DNA of 64,000 nucleotides. Origin: Lentibacillus persicus. GTDB lineage: Bacteria > Bacillota > Bacilli > Bacillales > Amphibacillaceae. Below, in pieces: positions 28,510 through 37,877 of the stretch. The DNA is taken from positions 186,001 to 250,000 of the forward strand of contig NZ_FOMR01000003.1 in the NCBI RefSeq assembly GCF_900112705.1, in the 5' to 3' direction. The number at the start of each line of letters is the position of its first letter. The stretch's first letter is position 1. The position numbers and the translations under genes are program-made. Below the pieces are notes generated by a model. The model did not search any database and had not been told where the DNA came from. It was given only the letters and a program-made list of their open reading frames with translations.

Positions 28510-30405
28510 TTACCGGTTCAGCAGGCTGCCGACATACCGCAGCAGTTCGTTGGCAGATACAGAGTTATAGCCATACTCATCAATCAGGCGGGCAATAACT
28601 TCATTAATTTTCTTCAGCTGTGATTCATCCGGCGTTTGAGATGTTGTCGTAATTTTGACGACATCTTTCAAATCGGCAAACAATTTTTTCTGAATGGCTT
28701 CCCGAAGCCGTTCATGTGAATTATAATCAAAGCGCTTACCTTTGCGGGCATAAGCAGAAATTCGGATGAGTATTTCCTCTCTGAAGGCTTTCTTCGCATT
28801 TTCCGAAATACCAATCTGTTCTTCAATCGAGCGCATCAATTTTTCATCCGGGTTCATTTCCTCACCCGTAAGCGGATCACGCAGTTTAGTCTGATTGCAA
28901 TAAGCTTCCACGTTATCCAGGTAATTATCCATCAGCGTCTTGGCTGATTCTTCATATGAATAAACAAAAGCCTTCTGCACTTCCTTCTTCGCAATTTCAT
29001 CATATTCACGTCGTGCCACAGCGATATAGTTCAGATAGCGTTCCTTATCCTCTTCGGATATTGACGGATGCTGCTCAAGTCCATCTTTCAATGAACGCAG
29101 CACATCGAGCGCATTGATCGACGACACTTCTTTACGGATAATCGTTGACGAAATCCGATTGATGACATAACGCGGATCAATTCCACGCATCCCTTCATCA
29201 GGGTATTCCTTCCGCAGCTCATCGACATCAACCTGATTATAGCCTTCAACACTGTCACCGTCGTAAAGACGCATTTTTTTCACGATATCAACACTTTGTT
29301 TTTTCGACTCTTCAAGCCGCGTCAGAATCGAAAAAATAGCTGCTACCCTGAGGGCATGTGGTGCAATATGCACGTGGGCCATATCACTTTCATTAATCAT
29401 TTTCTGATAAATGCGTTCTTCCTCAGTCACTTTAAGGTTATACGGAATCGGCATGACGATAATCCGAGATTGCAACGCTTCGTTTTTCTGATTGGCAATG
29501 AACGAACGGTATTCTGCTTCGTTCGTATGCGCGACAATCAGTTCATCCGCGCTTATAAGCGCAAAACGCCCAGCCTTAAAATTGCCTTCCTGGGTAAGGG
29601 AAAGCAGGTGCCAGAGAAACTTCTCATCACACTTGAGCATTTCCTGAAATTCCATCATGCCGCGGTTTGCTTTATTTAATTCCCCGTCAAACCGGTAAGC
29701 ACGCGGGTCAGATTCAGATCCATAACGTGCAATCGTGGAAAAATCAATACTGCCGGTTAAATCGGCTATATCCTGTGATTTCGGATCGGAGGGACTGAAT
29801 GTGCCAATGCCGGTTCGCTTATCCTCAGATAAAAAGATTCGCTCAACCATGACATCCTCAATTCTGCCGTCATATTCCTTCTCCAATCGCATCGCATTCA
29901 ACGGTGACAGACTGCCCTCAATCCGGATACCATATTCGTCATAAAAATCATCACGCAAGTGCGGTGGTATCAGATGTAGGGGATCTTCGTGCATCGGGCA
30001 ACCTTTAATGGCATAGACCGCTCCTTCATCCGTCCGTGAATATTGCTCAAGCCCACGTTTCAGCATTGTTACAATCGTTGACTTCCCGCCGCTGACCGGC
30101 CCCATCAGCAGCAAAATCCGCTTCCTGACATCAAGCCGTTTTGCTGCCGGATGAAAATATTCCTCCACAAGTTTTTCAATCGCATCCTCCAGCCCAAAAA
30201 TTTCCTCGCCAAAAAAGTTATACATTTTGTGGCCATTTCTTTCCGTCAATCCGGAATTTTTAATCATATTATAAACGCGTGAATGAGCTGTTTGCGCGAC
30301 TTCAGGTTTTTCTTTCACAATCTCAAGGTACTCTGCAAAAGTCCCTTCCCACTTAAGGCGCTGTTCTTCCTCACGGTGATCTCTGACTTTGTTGAGTATA
30401 TTCAT
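28510..30405 (-). CDS. prkA: PrkA serine protein kinase / AAA+ protein
   Basis: This 631-residue PrkA protein matches the length of B. subtilis PrkA, with an N-terminal AAA+ domain and a C-terminal region resembling cAMP-dependent kinase. The Walker A is LLMGPVSGGKSTIVTMLKRG near residue 105. The family block CPMHEDPLHLIPP and the motif MMEFQEMLKCDEKFLWHLLSL are visible. In sporulating Bacilli it affects the SigK programme, and some homologues act as ATP-dependent proteases. GGAGGG precedes the ATG. It is first in a cluster with yhbH; spoVR lies on the same strand beyond gdhA. Confidence 0.94.
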   Translation of the reverse strand: MNILNKVRDHREEEQRLKWEGTFAEYLEIVKEKPEVAQTAHSRVYNMIKNSGLTERNGHKMYNFFGEEIFGLEDAIEKLVEEYFHPAAKRLDVRKRILLLMGPVSGGKSTIVTMLKRGLEQYSRTDEGAVYAIKGCPMHEDPLHLIPPHLRDDFYDEYGIRIEGSLSPLNAMRLEKEYDGRIEDVMVERIFLSEDKRTGIGTFSPSDPKSQDIADLTGSIDFSTIARYGSESDPRAYRFDGELNKANRGMMEFQEMLKCDEKFLWHLLSLTQEGNFKAGRFALISADELIVAHTNEAEYRSFIANQKNEALQSRIIVMPIPYNLKVTEEERIYQKMINESDMAHVHIAPHALRVAAIFSILTRLEESKKQSVDIVKKMRLYDGDSVEGYNQVDVDELRKEYPDEGMRGIDPRYVINRISSTIIRKEVSSINALDVLRSLKDGLEQHPSISEEDKERYLNYIAVARREYDEIAKKEVQKAFVYSYEESAKTLMDNYLDNVEAYCNQTKLRDPLTGEEMNPDEKLMRSIEEQIGISENAKKAFREEILIRISAYARKGKRFDYNSHERLREAIQKKLFADLKDVVKITTTSQTPDESQLKKINEVIARLIDEYGYNSVSANELLRYVGSLLNR

Positions 30406-30581
30406 TTACTTCCCTCCATAACTGGTTTTCTCCCGCTTTTACCTTTCAGACAGCTTTTCTATAATAGACTTTATATAGCCTATGCACTGGATTTCTGTAA
30501 AATGTTTGTTTTGTTTCGGATTCATAATTCCTGGCTTTTGGCTAAAGCTATTAGAAGCAAATTTTACAAAGGATGATTGCT

Positions 30582-32213
30582 ATGAAAGTTGCAGAGCTTT
30601 TCGTCAAATGTCTTGAGGAAGAAGGGGTAAAGTATGTTTTTGGGGTGCCCGGAGAAGAGAATATTGATCTCATGGATGCCTTTTATCACTCTGAGATTGA
30701 ATTCATCGTAACACGGCATGAAACAAGTGCCGCGTTTATGGCAGCAACATATGGACGTCTGACAGGAACTCCCGGGGTCTGTCTTGCAACACTTGGGCCT
30801 GGTGCCACCAATCTAATGACTGGTGTTGCCAATGCAAATATGGACCAGGCACCGCTTGTCGCAATCACTGGTCAGGCAGGTCTGGACCGCCAGCATAAAA
30901 TTTCTCATCAGTATTATGATCTGATTAATATGTATGAACCGGTCACCAAGTGGAATGCTCAAATAAAATCCGCCAAAATAACACCCGAAGTTGTCCGCAA
31001 AGCATTTCAGGTGGCCGGACAGGAAAAGTGGGGGGCAACACATATCGATTTGCCCGAAGATATCGCCGGTATTGAAGTTGATGAAACGACACCGCTCACA
31101 CCTAATCAACTCCCGCATACGCAAGCAAACGAACGTATTATAAAGCAAGCGGTGAAACTAATCGATAATGCAAAACACCCGCTTATCCTTGCAGGTAATG
31201 GTATCAGCCGTCAACAGGCGACAGAAGAATTCAGGGCATTTGTCCAGCACACACAAATCCCCGTTGTACATTCCTTTATGGGCAAAGGTGCAATTTCCTG
31301 GGAAGACGATCTGAGCCTCCTGACGGCAGGAATAGGGGGCAATGATTACATTACATGCGGGTTCAATGAAGCGGATTTGATTTTAACCATCGGGTTTGAT
31401 ATGGCAGAATATCCGCCAAAAAACTGGAACAGAAGCAACACACCAATCATTCACATTGATACAGCCGAGGCCGAAACCGATGCCAATTATCCTGTCGCAT
31501 ATAATATAATTGGTGATTTACAAACTAATCTGCAGCAGCTCAGGGAAAACCTCGTCAGTAACAACCGTGACAACTCATGGGTTGCCAACGTTAGAAAACA
31601 GGCACTCAATGAACTTGAAATATTTCAGAATGACGGGAACTTTCCTATGAAACCGCAAAAGATTATTTCAGACTTGCGCGCTGTACTAAAGGAAGATGAT
31701 ATCGTCATCTCAGACGTGGGCGCTCATAAAATGTGGATGGCCCGTATGTATCACACTTATCAGCCAAATACATGCCTCATTTCAAATGGCTTAGCGTCAA
31801 TGGGGGTAGCCGTTCCGAGTGCTATTGCGGCTAAAATGGTTAACCCTGAACGTAATATTGTCGCTGTTTGCGGTGACGGCTCTTTTCAAATGACCGGAGC
31901 CGAATTGGAAACTGCCAAACGGCTCGGTCTCCCGATTATTGTTCTGATGTGGCGGGATGATGGCTATGGACTCATCGAATGGCATCAATTAAAGAAATTT
32001 GAAAACGCATCATATATTAAATTTGGCAATCCGGACTATGAACAGCTCGCGGCTTCATATGGGTTTGACGTGGTGAGCATCACAAAAGCCGAGGAGTTGA
32101 AACCTGCGCTGGAAAAGGCCGCTAATGGCAACGAGCCAGTTTTCATTGATTGTCCGGTAGATTACAGCGAAAACATGAAATTAACCGAAAAACTTGGAGA
32201 CATTATTTGCTAA
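30582..32213 (+). CDS. alsS: Acetolactate synthase, catabolic AlsS type
   Basis: This thiamine-diphosphate enzyme of 543 residues probably condenses two pyruvates to acetolactate. The catalytic Glu lies in the ThDP motif RHETSAAFMAATYGRLTG near residue 47, followed by LGPGATNLMTGVANA. The cofactor motif is GDGSFQMTGAELETAKRLGLP..WRDDGYG. It resembles AlsS more than the anabolic IlvB and has no regulatory-subunit gene nearby. Acetolactate decarboxylase (alsD) is absent; an aldehyde dehydrogenase follows 24 bases later instead, so another ThDP reaction is possible. The ATG at 30582 is nine bases from AAAGG. Confidence 0.82.
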   Translation: MKVAELFVKCLEEEGVKYVFGVPGEENIDLMDAFYHSEIEFIVTRHETSAAFMAATYGRLTGTPGVCLATLGPGATNLMTGVANANMDQAPLVAITGQAGLDRQHKISHQYYDLINMYEPVTKWNAQIKSAKITPEVVRKAFQVAGQEKWGATHIDLPEDIAGIEVDETTPLTPNQLPHTQANERIIKQAVKLIDNAKHPLILAGNGISRQQATEEFRAFVQHTQIPVVHSFMGKGAISWEDDLSLLTAGIGGNDYITCGFNEADLILTIGFDMAEYPPKNWNRSNTPIIHIDTAEAETDANYPVAYNIIGDLQTNLQQLRENLVSNNRDNSWVANVRKQALNELEIFQNDGNFPMKPQKIISDLRAVLKEDDIVISDVGAHKMWMARMYHTYQPNTCLISNGLASMGVAVPSAIAAKMVNPERNIVAVCGDGSFQMTGAELETAKRLGLPIIVLMWRDDGYGLIEWHQLKKFENASYIKFGNPDYEQLAASYGFDVVSITKAEELKPALEKAANGNEPVFIDCPVDYSENMKLTEKLGDIIC

Positions 32214-32237
32214 AGGTTGGAAAGGAGGCCATAGTGC

Positions 32238-33662
32238 ATGATAGGCTCAATTATTAATGGTAACGTCATTAACACAAGCAGTAATTCACTAACAGTCAGA
32301 AACCCGTATAATGACGACGTAGTGGCAGAAATCGCCCTTGCTGCAAACAATGAACTTGAGCAGGCTGTTAACGGCGCATTCGATACGTTTCATAACACGA
32401 TGAAAGAAATGCCTGCCCATACACGGTCAGACATCCTCCGAAAAACCGCAGACTTAATGGAGGAGCGGGCGGAGGAATTTGCTGAAACAATTATGAAGGA
32501 AGCCGGCAAGCCCATTTTTTTCAGCCGCGGGGAAGTGCAGCGATCGATTCAAGTTCTCCGGTTCGCCTCTGAAGAAGCCAAACATATCAGCGGCGAAGTG
32601 GTGCCAATGGATGCGGCAATTGATGGCGACGGACGCCTGGGGCTCGTTAAACATGTCCCCCTTGGTGTTATCGCAGCCATCACACCGTTCAATTTTCCAT
32701 TAAACTTGTCGCTCCATAAAATTGCGCCTGCCATAGCAGCGGGAAATACAGTTATTTTTAAACCCGCGGAAAATACACCTGTGTCGGCTTATAAACTGAC
32801 AAAACTTTTTCATGAAGCCGGGCTTCCGGACGGTGTTCTCAATCTGCTGATGGGTGAAGGGGAGATTGGTGAAAAGCTGGTGACCCATGATAAAGTGCAC
32901 AAAATATCATTTACCGGAAGTCTGCCGGTCGGGCGGTCGATTAAAGAATCAGCCGGCTTTAAGGACGTGACGCTCGAACTCGGCTCCAATTCACCTAATA
33001 TTATATTTGATGATGGCGATATTGATGAAGCTGTCACGAAGCTGGTCAAGGGGGCATTTGCTTTTTCAGGTCAGGTTTGCATCTCGGCACAGCGCATTTA
33101 TGTTCAGAAGCCCGTCTATGACAACTTTTTAAAAGAATATATCAAGGCGACAGAAGAACTGACAATCGGTAATCCCGCATCTGAGGAAACCGATATCGGC
33201 CCTATGATCAGCGAAGAGGAAGCTGAGCGGGCTAAAAAATGGATTGATGATGCGGCTGAAAATGGCGCTATCGTGGCAGCAGGCGGCCAGCGGAATGGCA
33301 CAATGCTGCAGCCGACCATCATGACGGACGTTAAAAGCAATATGAAAATCATTGCTGAAGAAGTGTTCGCCCCAATTGTTTCGGTTATTCCCTTTGACAC
33401 GGAAGACGATGTAGTGAGTTATGCGAACGATTCAATTTACGGTCTTCAGGCGGGGGTATTTACCAACAATATCGACCGCGCATTCCGAGTGGCAGATAAG
33501 CTCGAAATGGGGGGCGTATGGATTAATGAAATTTCAACCTACCGTCAGGACAATCATCCGTATGGAGGCGTCAAACAAAGCGGCGTCGGCAAAGAAGGTG
33601 TAAAATACGCCGTAGAAGGCATGACCGAACGGAAATTTATCGGATTGAAACTGAAAGAATAA
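32238..33662 (+). CDS. NAD(P)-dependent aldehyde dehydrogenase
   Basis: This aldehyde dehydrogenase of 474 residues has the catalytic Cys in FAFSGQVCISAQRIYV near residue 285 and the general base Glu in VTLELGSNSPNI near residue 252. Cofactor contacts are in ITPFNFPLNLSLHKIAPAIAAGN and SFTGSLPVG. The sequence type is close to lactaldehyde, succinate-semialdehyde or non-phosphorylating glyceraldehyde-3-phosphate dehydrogenases. It is co-transcribed with the alsS-like gene (24-base gap with AAAGGAGG). The pairing suggests the aldehyde is linked to the ThDP reaction, but the substrate is unknown. Confidence 0.88.
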   Translation: MIGSIINGNVINTSSNSLTVRNPYNDDVVAEIALAANNELEQAVNGAFDTFHNTMKEMPAHTRSDILRKTADLMEERAEEFAETIMKEAGKPIFFSRGEVQRSIQVLRFASEEAKHISGEVVPMDAAIDGDGRLGLVKHVPLGVIAAITPFNFPLNLSLHKIAPAIAAGNTVIFKPAENTPVSAYKLTKLFHEAGLPDGVLNLLMGEGEIGEKLVTHDKVHKISFTGSLPVGRSIKESAGFKDVTLELGSNSPNIIFDDGDIDEAVTKLVKGAFAFSGQVCISAQRIYVQKPVYDNFLKEYIKATEELTIGNPASEETDIGPMISEEEAERAKKWIDDAAENGAIVAAGGQRNGTMLQPTIMTDVKSNMKIIAEEVFAPIVSVIPFDTEDDVVSYANDSIYGLQAGVFTNNIDRAFRVADKLEMGGVWINEISTYRQDNHPYGGVKQSGVGKEGVKYAVEGMTERKFIGLKLKE

Positions 33663-33671
33663 GATTAAAAA

Positions 33672-33729
33672 AGGTTGGGACAAAAGCATCTCTACATTTC
33701 TGCAAAGGAAAATGCTAATGTCCCAACCT
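33672..33729. terminator. Long bidirectional terminator
   Basis: AGGTTGGGACA and TGTCCCAACCT form an 11-base stem with an inner AGCAT/ATGCT pairing. A-rich and T-rich flanks lie on either side, suiting the converging aldehyde dehydrogenase and PH-domain genes. Confidence 0.8.
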
Positions 33730-33740
33730 CTGATATACCT

Positions 33741-34019
33741 TTATTTAACATTGCGAAAGGCTTCAATAAACTGTTCAGGCGATTCTTTAACCGTATAGAC
33801 ATTGACGCCTTTTTTTGTGTGCAGATAAAGCAGTCCACCCCGCGGCCCGACACGACGATACGACACATCCCAGACAATTTCAAGCGGAAATTCATGATAT
33901 TTGCTGAGGATACGATCAGTACACAAATATAACGTGCGATCATCCTCAATATAATGTTTGCCTGTAAGGGCAATATACCGTTCGACTTTAACATACGGCT
34001 GTTCAGCAATCACTCTCAT
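33741..34019 (-). CDS. Small conserved protein, PH-domain-like
   Basis: This 92-residue cytosolic protein is predicted to be mainly beta-strand with a C-terminal helix (LHTKKGVNVYTVKESPEQFIEAFRNV). The pattern of strand-rich body, GGLLYLHTKKG turn and final helix resembles bacterial PH-like domains. It follows GGAGG with a nine-base spacer and lies 21 bases after the TraB-type gene, so it is probably in the same transcript. No function is known. Confidence 0.65.
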   Translation of the reverse strand: MRVIAEQPYVKVERYIALTGKHYIEDDRTLYLCTDRILSKYHEFPLEIVWDVSYRRVGPRGGLLYLHTKKGVNVYTVKESPEQFIEAFRNVK

Positions 34020-34040
34020 ATGATATTTCCTCCTGAGCGA

Positions 34041-35207
34041 TTACAGATTTTCCAAGAAGACACGAATAACATCGGCACCACCGATAAACGTTCCTATTGA
34101 GCTTCCGATATTGGCAAAAACGACAATCAGAAGAATACGTGTCACCTTATTATGCCAGAAACCTTTCACACTATGGACATCTTCGGATAATTCTTCAAAA
34201 TCACCAACGTGCGGTTTGCGGATAAAAGCCTGGACAATACCGGCAAACCAGCCCGCAGCAATCAACGGGTTCAGCGAAGATATCGGGGCAGCCAGAAAAG
34301 CGGTCAATATGGTCAGCGGATGGCCAAGTGCGATGGCCGTCCCAACTGCTGACAGACTTCCATTCCACAAAATCCAGCTAACGGTTTGCTGCCACCCCGC
34401 AGATGGGTTGTTAAAGAAAGTATAGGCGATTATGGAGATAATTAAGATCGGAATCGACCAGGCTATGATTTTAGGCACCTTTGATTTAGGAGGCCGTTCA
34501 TTTAGCTGCTTCAGACTTTGTTCCTTATGAATTTCCTTCGTAATACCAGGCACATGCGCAGCACCCAGCACAGCAACAATTTTTTCCCCCGGTGCATCTT
34601 TTATCTTTTGAGAGAGATACTGGTCACGCTCGTCAATCAAGGGTTTCTTCAACCTAGGAAAATGCTCGGTAAACTCTTCCAGCATACTGTCGAGCATGTC
34701 TTTTGACTTGAGCTTTTCCAATTCTTCTTCCGAAATGGTTTCCTTACTGAAAATACTGCCGATCACCTGCATCAGCAGCATCGCCTTACCTTTAAAACCA
34801 AGATTTCCCCAAATGCGGGAGAAAGTGATTTGAATATCACGATCTGCCAGTACAAGTGCCGCGTCAGTTTCTTTGGCTGATTCAATCCCTTGAATCATTT
34901 CCTGTCCGGCTTCAATGCCGAATTGCTTGGCCATGCGTTTTTGAAACGATGAAATTGCCAAGTTCATCAGCAATAAAGTCGCTTTTTTCTCTTTAATGAC
35001 CTGGAAAATGTCCATGTCACGCCATTTGCTGCCTTCCGTGACAGACTTATACCGCTGCTGATCGAGCTCGACGCAGACAGCATCCGGTGCTTCAGCTTCA
35101 ATTACTTCTTTAACCTGTTCGGCACTGCTTTTTGATACATGTGCTGTGCCAATCAGTATGTATTCTTTATCATCCAAATGGATGCGTGTGATGTTTTCTT
35201 CAGACAT
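34041..35207 (-). CDS. TraB/TIKI-family membrane protein
   Basis: This 388-residue protein has an N-terminal TraB/GumN-like domain (residues 1-230). Its metal- or catalysis-linked motifs are LIGTAHVSKSSAEQV, AVCVELDQQRY, LADRDIQITF and VLGAAHVPGI. The C-terminal half holds four or five hydrophobic segments (about residues 250-388). Family members include TraB pheromone-shutdown proteins of enterococci and the eukaryotic TIKI proteases. The start at 35207 follows AGGAG; an earlier frame start has no site. It may be a membrane-tethered peptidase, but this is inferred from the family only. Confidence 0.85.
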   Translation of the reverse strand: MSEENITRIHLDDKEYILIGTAHVSKSSAEQVKEVIEAEAPDAVCVELDQQRYKSVTEGSKWRDMDIFQVIKEKKATLLLMNLAISSFQKRMAKQFGIEAGQEMIQGIESAKETDAALVLADRDIQITFSRIWGNLGFKGKAMLLMQVIGSIFSKETISEEELEKLKSKDMLDSMLEEFTEHFPRLKKPLIDERDQYLSQKIKDAPGEKIVAVLGAAHVPGITKEIHKEQSLKQLNERPPKSKVPKIIAWSIPILIISIIAYTFFNNPSAGWQQTVSWILWNGSLSAVGTAIALGHPLTILTAFLAAPISSLNPLIAAGWFAGIVQAFIRKPHVGDFEELSEDVHSVKGFWHNKVTRILLIVVFANIGSSIGTFIGGADVIRVFLENL

Positions 35208-35309
35208 ATGGTAAACTCCTGTTTTGTTTACTAACGGCACGGCCGTCACCACTTCCGTACTTATTATTTTATCATACTACAGCTTGATTCACCCAACTTA
35301 TAAAAAAAA

Positions 35310-35326
35310 CCTGGTGCAGGACCAGG
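35310..35326 (-). terminator. Terminator after ypjP
   Basis: CCTGGT and ACCAGG form a six-base stem with a short loop; on the minus strand an eight-base T-run follows. Confidence 0.8.
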
Positions 35327-35334
35327 CTCTTACA

Positions 35335-35946
35335 TTAAGACATCCACTTCGGCGGGGTATTCTTATCCCAGTAAATTTCTCCAATATCATGATGGTTTTC
35401 AAACCCGTCATTCTTAATATGGTAATGAAAATTAAACCAGTAGCCTTCTAAAGGACGGTTCTCGCGCCTGACATCAAATCTGGCAATCTCTGTCCCGCTC
35501 CGTTCGTCGTAAATATTAAAAATACGCTCACCAACCCCATCAGACGGCTGTTCAGTAATGGTTAAGTACTGAAAATCATCTTCAGCGATATCCTTTGTTA
35601 TCATCTGAATGGCGTCTTCAATTCTAGGCAAAATGACCGTCTGAAAGTCATCTTCAACTTTTGGCGCAATCCTCGGACCCATTTTTACCATTGTTTGTTC
35701 GACAGCTTTTGTGTGCAAAGCAACCATCGGGTCGTCTTCAAGATGTTCTGTTATGACCTCTTCAGTTTCGTCATTCAGCTCGGGTATAGGTTCCCGTTTA
35801 TGCGTGCCTGTTTTATCAGGCTGATCTGCTTCAGCTGTTTCATTGCTTTGTTCAGCGTCTGCTTCAATGTCAATCTCCGGAATATATATACCGAGTGTCA
35901 CAACCGCAACCAATGCTACAGCAAGTTTGCGCATCCAAAGCTTCAT
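35335..35946 (-). CDS. ypjP: YpjP-like protein
   Basis: This 203-residue protein has an N-terminal hydrophobic segment (MKLWMRKLAVALVAVVTLGIYIP), either a signal or an anchor. An acidic spacer follows and then a conserved body ending with GYWFNFHYHIKNDGFENHHDIGEIYWDKNTPPKWM. That Trp/His/Asn-rich end and the start match the YpjP family of Bacillaceae, also about 203 residues in B. subtilis. The function is unknown. It stands alone with its own terminator. Confidence 0.8.
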   Translation of the reverse strand: MKLWMRKLAVALVAVVTLGIYIPEIDIEADAEQSNETAEADQPDKTGTHKREPIPELNDETEEVITEHLEDDPMVALHTKAVEQTMVKMGPRIAPKVEDDFQTVILPRIEDAIQMITKDIAEDDFQYLTITEQPSDGVGERIFNIYDERSGTEIARFDVRRENRPLEGYWFNFHYHIKNDGFENHHDIGEIYWDKNTPPKWMS

Positions 35947-36051
35947 CCTGATTATCTCCTCTAGTGTTTTTTAATACGTCAATCTTATCATGAATTCTCA
36001 TAAACTTCCACGCGAATTCTAAACATTTTATCAAGCTGTTTAAAGGAAAAA

Positions 36052-36606
36052 TTAATCATTTGTGAACGATTTTAATGCTGCGGCATAAGCTTCGTAATCA
36101 TTGTCTGAAAACAAAACGATCGTGACGTGACCAAAATGATGATCAGATAAAAAATCGGCAATGGTTTTAATAGCTGTCTCGGCAGCCAGTTCAATTGGAA
36201 AACTGTAAACACCGGTTGAAATGGAAGGAAAAGCAATACTTGACGCTTCCTCTCCGGATGCAATTTTCAGGGCATTCCGATAGCAATCAGCCAGCTGCTC
36301 TTCCTGATTATTAACACGTTCATTCCATACCGGTCCGACTGTATGGATGACGTAGCTCGCCGGGAGATTGTGACCACGTGTCAAAACAGCCTTTCCAGTC
36401 GGCAGTTTTTCGCCATTAAGCTGTTTTTCTCTTACTTGTTTGCATTCTTTCAAGAGATCCTTACCAGCTGCCCGGTGTATTGCGCCATCAACGCCACCGC
36501 CCCCCATCAGCGTGCCATTGGCGGCATTCACTATGACATCAGTTTCCTGCTGGGTGATATCTCCTGTCATCAGTTCAAGTGTATTGCCGTTAAGCTCGAT
36601 TTTCAT
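36052..36606 (-). CDS. Macrodomain protein (O-acetyl-ADP-ribose deacetylase type)
   Basis: This 184-residue single macrodomain binds ADP-ribose and in this subfamily removes O-acetyl or ADP-ribosyl groups. The hallmark sequences are DVIVNAANGTLMGGGGVDGAIHRAAG near residues 22-47 and the loop SISTGVYSFPIELAAETAI. The start at 36606 follows AAGGGTGAG. It resembles YmdB-type MacroD enzymes and is monocistronic. No toxin or ADP-ribosyltransferase partner is visible nearby, so a housekeeping role is likely. Confidence 0.92.
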   Translation of the reverse strand: MKIELNGNTLELMTGDITQQETDVIVNAANGTLMGGGGVDGAIHRAAGKDLLKECKQVREKQLNGEKLPTGKAVLTRGHNLPASYVIHTVGPVWNERVNNQEEQLADCYRNALKIASGEEASSIAFPSISTGVYSFPIELAAETAIKTIADFLSDHHFGHVTIVLFSDNDYEAYAAALKSFTND

Positions 36607-36750
36607 TAACTCACCCTTCCCTGAATTTAGTTCCATTTTCGCTTATACGAGGTTTGACTTCAAATGTTTCAACGTCAGCACAATGTTTTAGAATGATCGA
36701 CATCGGGAAAGTGAATAAAAAAGTATCTCGTTAAAAGGAGCATCCTATTC

Positions 36751-37110
36751 ATGGAACAGATTCTCTTCATTCAAACAGGCAGCGGTATCGATGTACACGG
36801 TCAAGACGTCACAAAAGCTTCAGTTCGTGCTGTAGAAGATGCGGTTTTAACCAATTCAATGCCAGGAATTGAAAAGAGCCTCCCCGGTGAGGATATTGAT
36901 AACATGAAGGTTAATGTTCGTCTGGCAGTCCCGCTCGACCGTGATAAACTGGATAACGAACAGGTCAAAGATGCAGTGCCATACGGCTCGGTTACCGTCG
37001 ATGTAACTGACGGTGGCATGGCAACATCAAGCGGCATTATGCTTGATAAAGAAAATGATGAAAACGATCTGATGTACATTGTCAACGCAGCGATTGAAGT
37101 TGGTTATTAA
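36751..37110 (+). CDS. Lin0512 family conserved protein
   Basis: This 119-residue protein matches the conserved Lin0512-type family of Firmicutes and Actinobacteria. It starts MEQILFIQTGSGIDVHGQDVT, has ASVRAVEDAVLTNSMPGIE in the middle and ends YIVNAAIEVGY. It is probably a small cytosolic enzyme-like alpha/beta protein that oligomerises. The function is unknown. AAAAGGAG precedes the ATG and an inverted repeat follows the gene. Confidence 0.8.
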   Translation: MEQILFIQTGSGIDVHGQDVTKASVRAVEDAVLTNSMPGIEKSLPGEDIDNMKVNVRLAVPLDRDKLDNEQVKDAVPYGSVTVDVTDGGMATSSGIMLDKENDENDLMYIVNAAIEVGY

Positions 37111-37160
37111 ATTTTATCTGGAAAAAGGGGCTATTAATTTGAATTAAATACAACGGACGA

Positions 37161-37218
37161 TTAGAGGATTAGCAGGAGACATTTTGCTGAGGGGCAAGCT
37201 CGTTTGCTAATCCTCTAA
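37161..37218. terminator. Inverted repeat after the Lin0512-type gene
   Basis: TTAGAGGATTAGCA (37161-37174) and TGCTAATCCTCTAA (37205-37218) are a perfect 14-base inverted repeat with a 30-base loop that itself has a TTGC..GCAA-like pairing. There is no T-run, so it may be a terminator or a short mobile hairpin. Confidence 0.5.
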
Positions 37219-37287
37219 ATTATTTCTTGATTACGTTTCTGAATGTGATAAAATAACTCCCAACTTTGTAATTGGGAGGCGCATGAT

Positions 37288-37845
37288 ATGTTTTTGTTTG
37301 TGATTGATGATGAAATTGCTTTGAAACACCTGGAAATCAACGATGCGGCTCCATTATTCCAGCTGACGGATGAATCAAGAGAAACGTTACGGCAATGGCT
37401 GGTCTGGGTTGATCATACCAAATCACCCGAAGATTCCAAGGCGTTTATCGATTCCGTCTTAAAACAGTTTGCCGACAGGAAGGGGCTTACGGCGGGCATT
37501 TTATATAAGGGTGAACTCACTGGTGTTGCAGGATTTAATTTTTTTGATTGGACAAATGGCATTGGTCATATTGGCTATTGGCTCGGAACCGGGTATGAAG
37601 GAAAAGGTATTATGACCCGTGCCGTACGCGGTTTAATTGACTATGCCGTTTATTCGCTGGAATTAAATCGGATTGAAATACGTGCTGCATACGCCAATCA
37701 AAAAAGCCGGGCTATCCCTGAACGGCTCGGTTTTATTCAGGAAGGACAAATTCGTCAGGCAGAGTGGCTTCATGATCATTATGTCGACCACATCGTTTAT
37801 GGCATGCTAGCCCACGAATGGAAGGATCAGAAAAAGCAGGAATAA
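37288..37845 (+). CDS. RimJ/RimL-type GNAT acetyltransferase
   Basis: This 185-residue acetyltransferase resembles RimL and B. subtilis YdaF, which acetylate protein N-termini or small amines. The acetyl-CoA pocket lies in GYWLGTGYEGKGIMTRAVRGLIDYA near residue 95, and the C-terminal LNRIEIRAAYANQKSRAIPERLGFIQEG is standard. GGGAGG precedes the ATG. A bidirectional terminator separates it from the converging dehydratase gene. The substrate is not predictable. Confidence 0.88.
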   Translation: MFLFVIDDEIALKHLEINDAAPLFQLTDESRETLRQWLVWVDHTKSPEDSKAFIDSVLKQFADRKGLTAGILYKGELTGVAGFNFFDWTNGIGHIGYWLGTGYEGKGIMTRAVRGLIDYAVYSLELNRIEIRAAYANQKSRAIPERLGFIQEGQIRQAEWLHDHYVDHIVYGMLAHEWKDQKKQE

Positions 37846-37846
37846 G

Positions 37847-37877
37847 AAAATGCGGGTGATGATCGGCCCGCATTTTT
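37847..37877. terminator. Bidirectional terminator
   Basis: AAAATGCGGG and CCCGCATTTT form a ten-base stem around a ten-base loop, with a T-run to the right and A-run to the left, between converging genes. Confidence 0.88.

Noticed and set aside
36372-36390. A second parS-like site around CCACGTG in the macrodomain gene
   Set aside because: Only the central seven bases match; the outer arms of the 16-base palindrome are wrong.
36052-36606. Macrodomain gene as the antitoxin of a DarTG-like system
   Set aside because: No ADP-ribosyltransferase toxin gene adjoins it and the sequence fits the stand-alone MacroD type.
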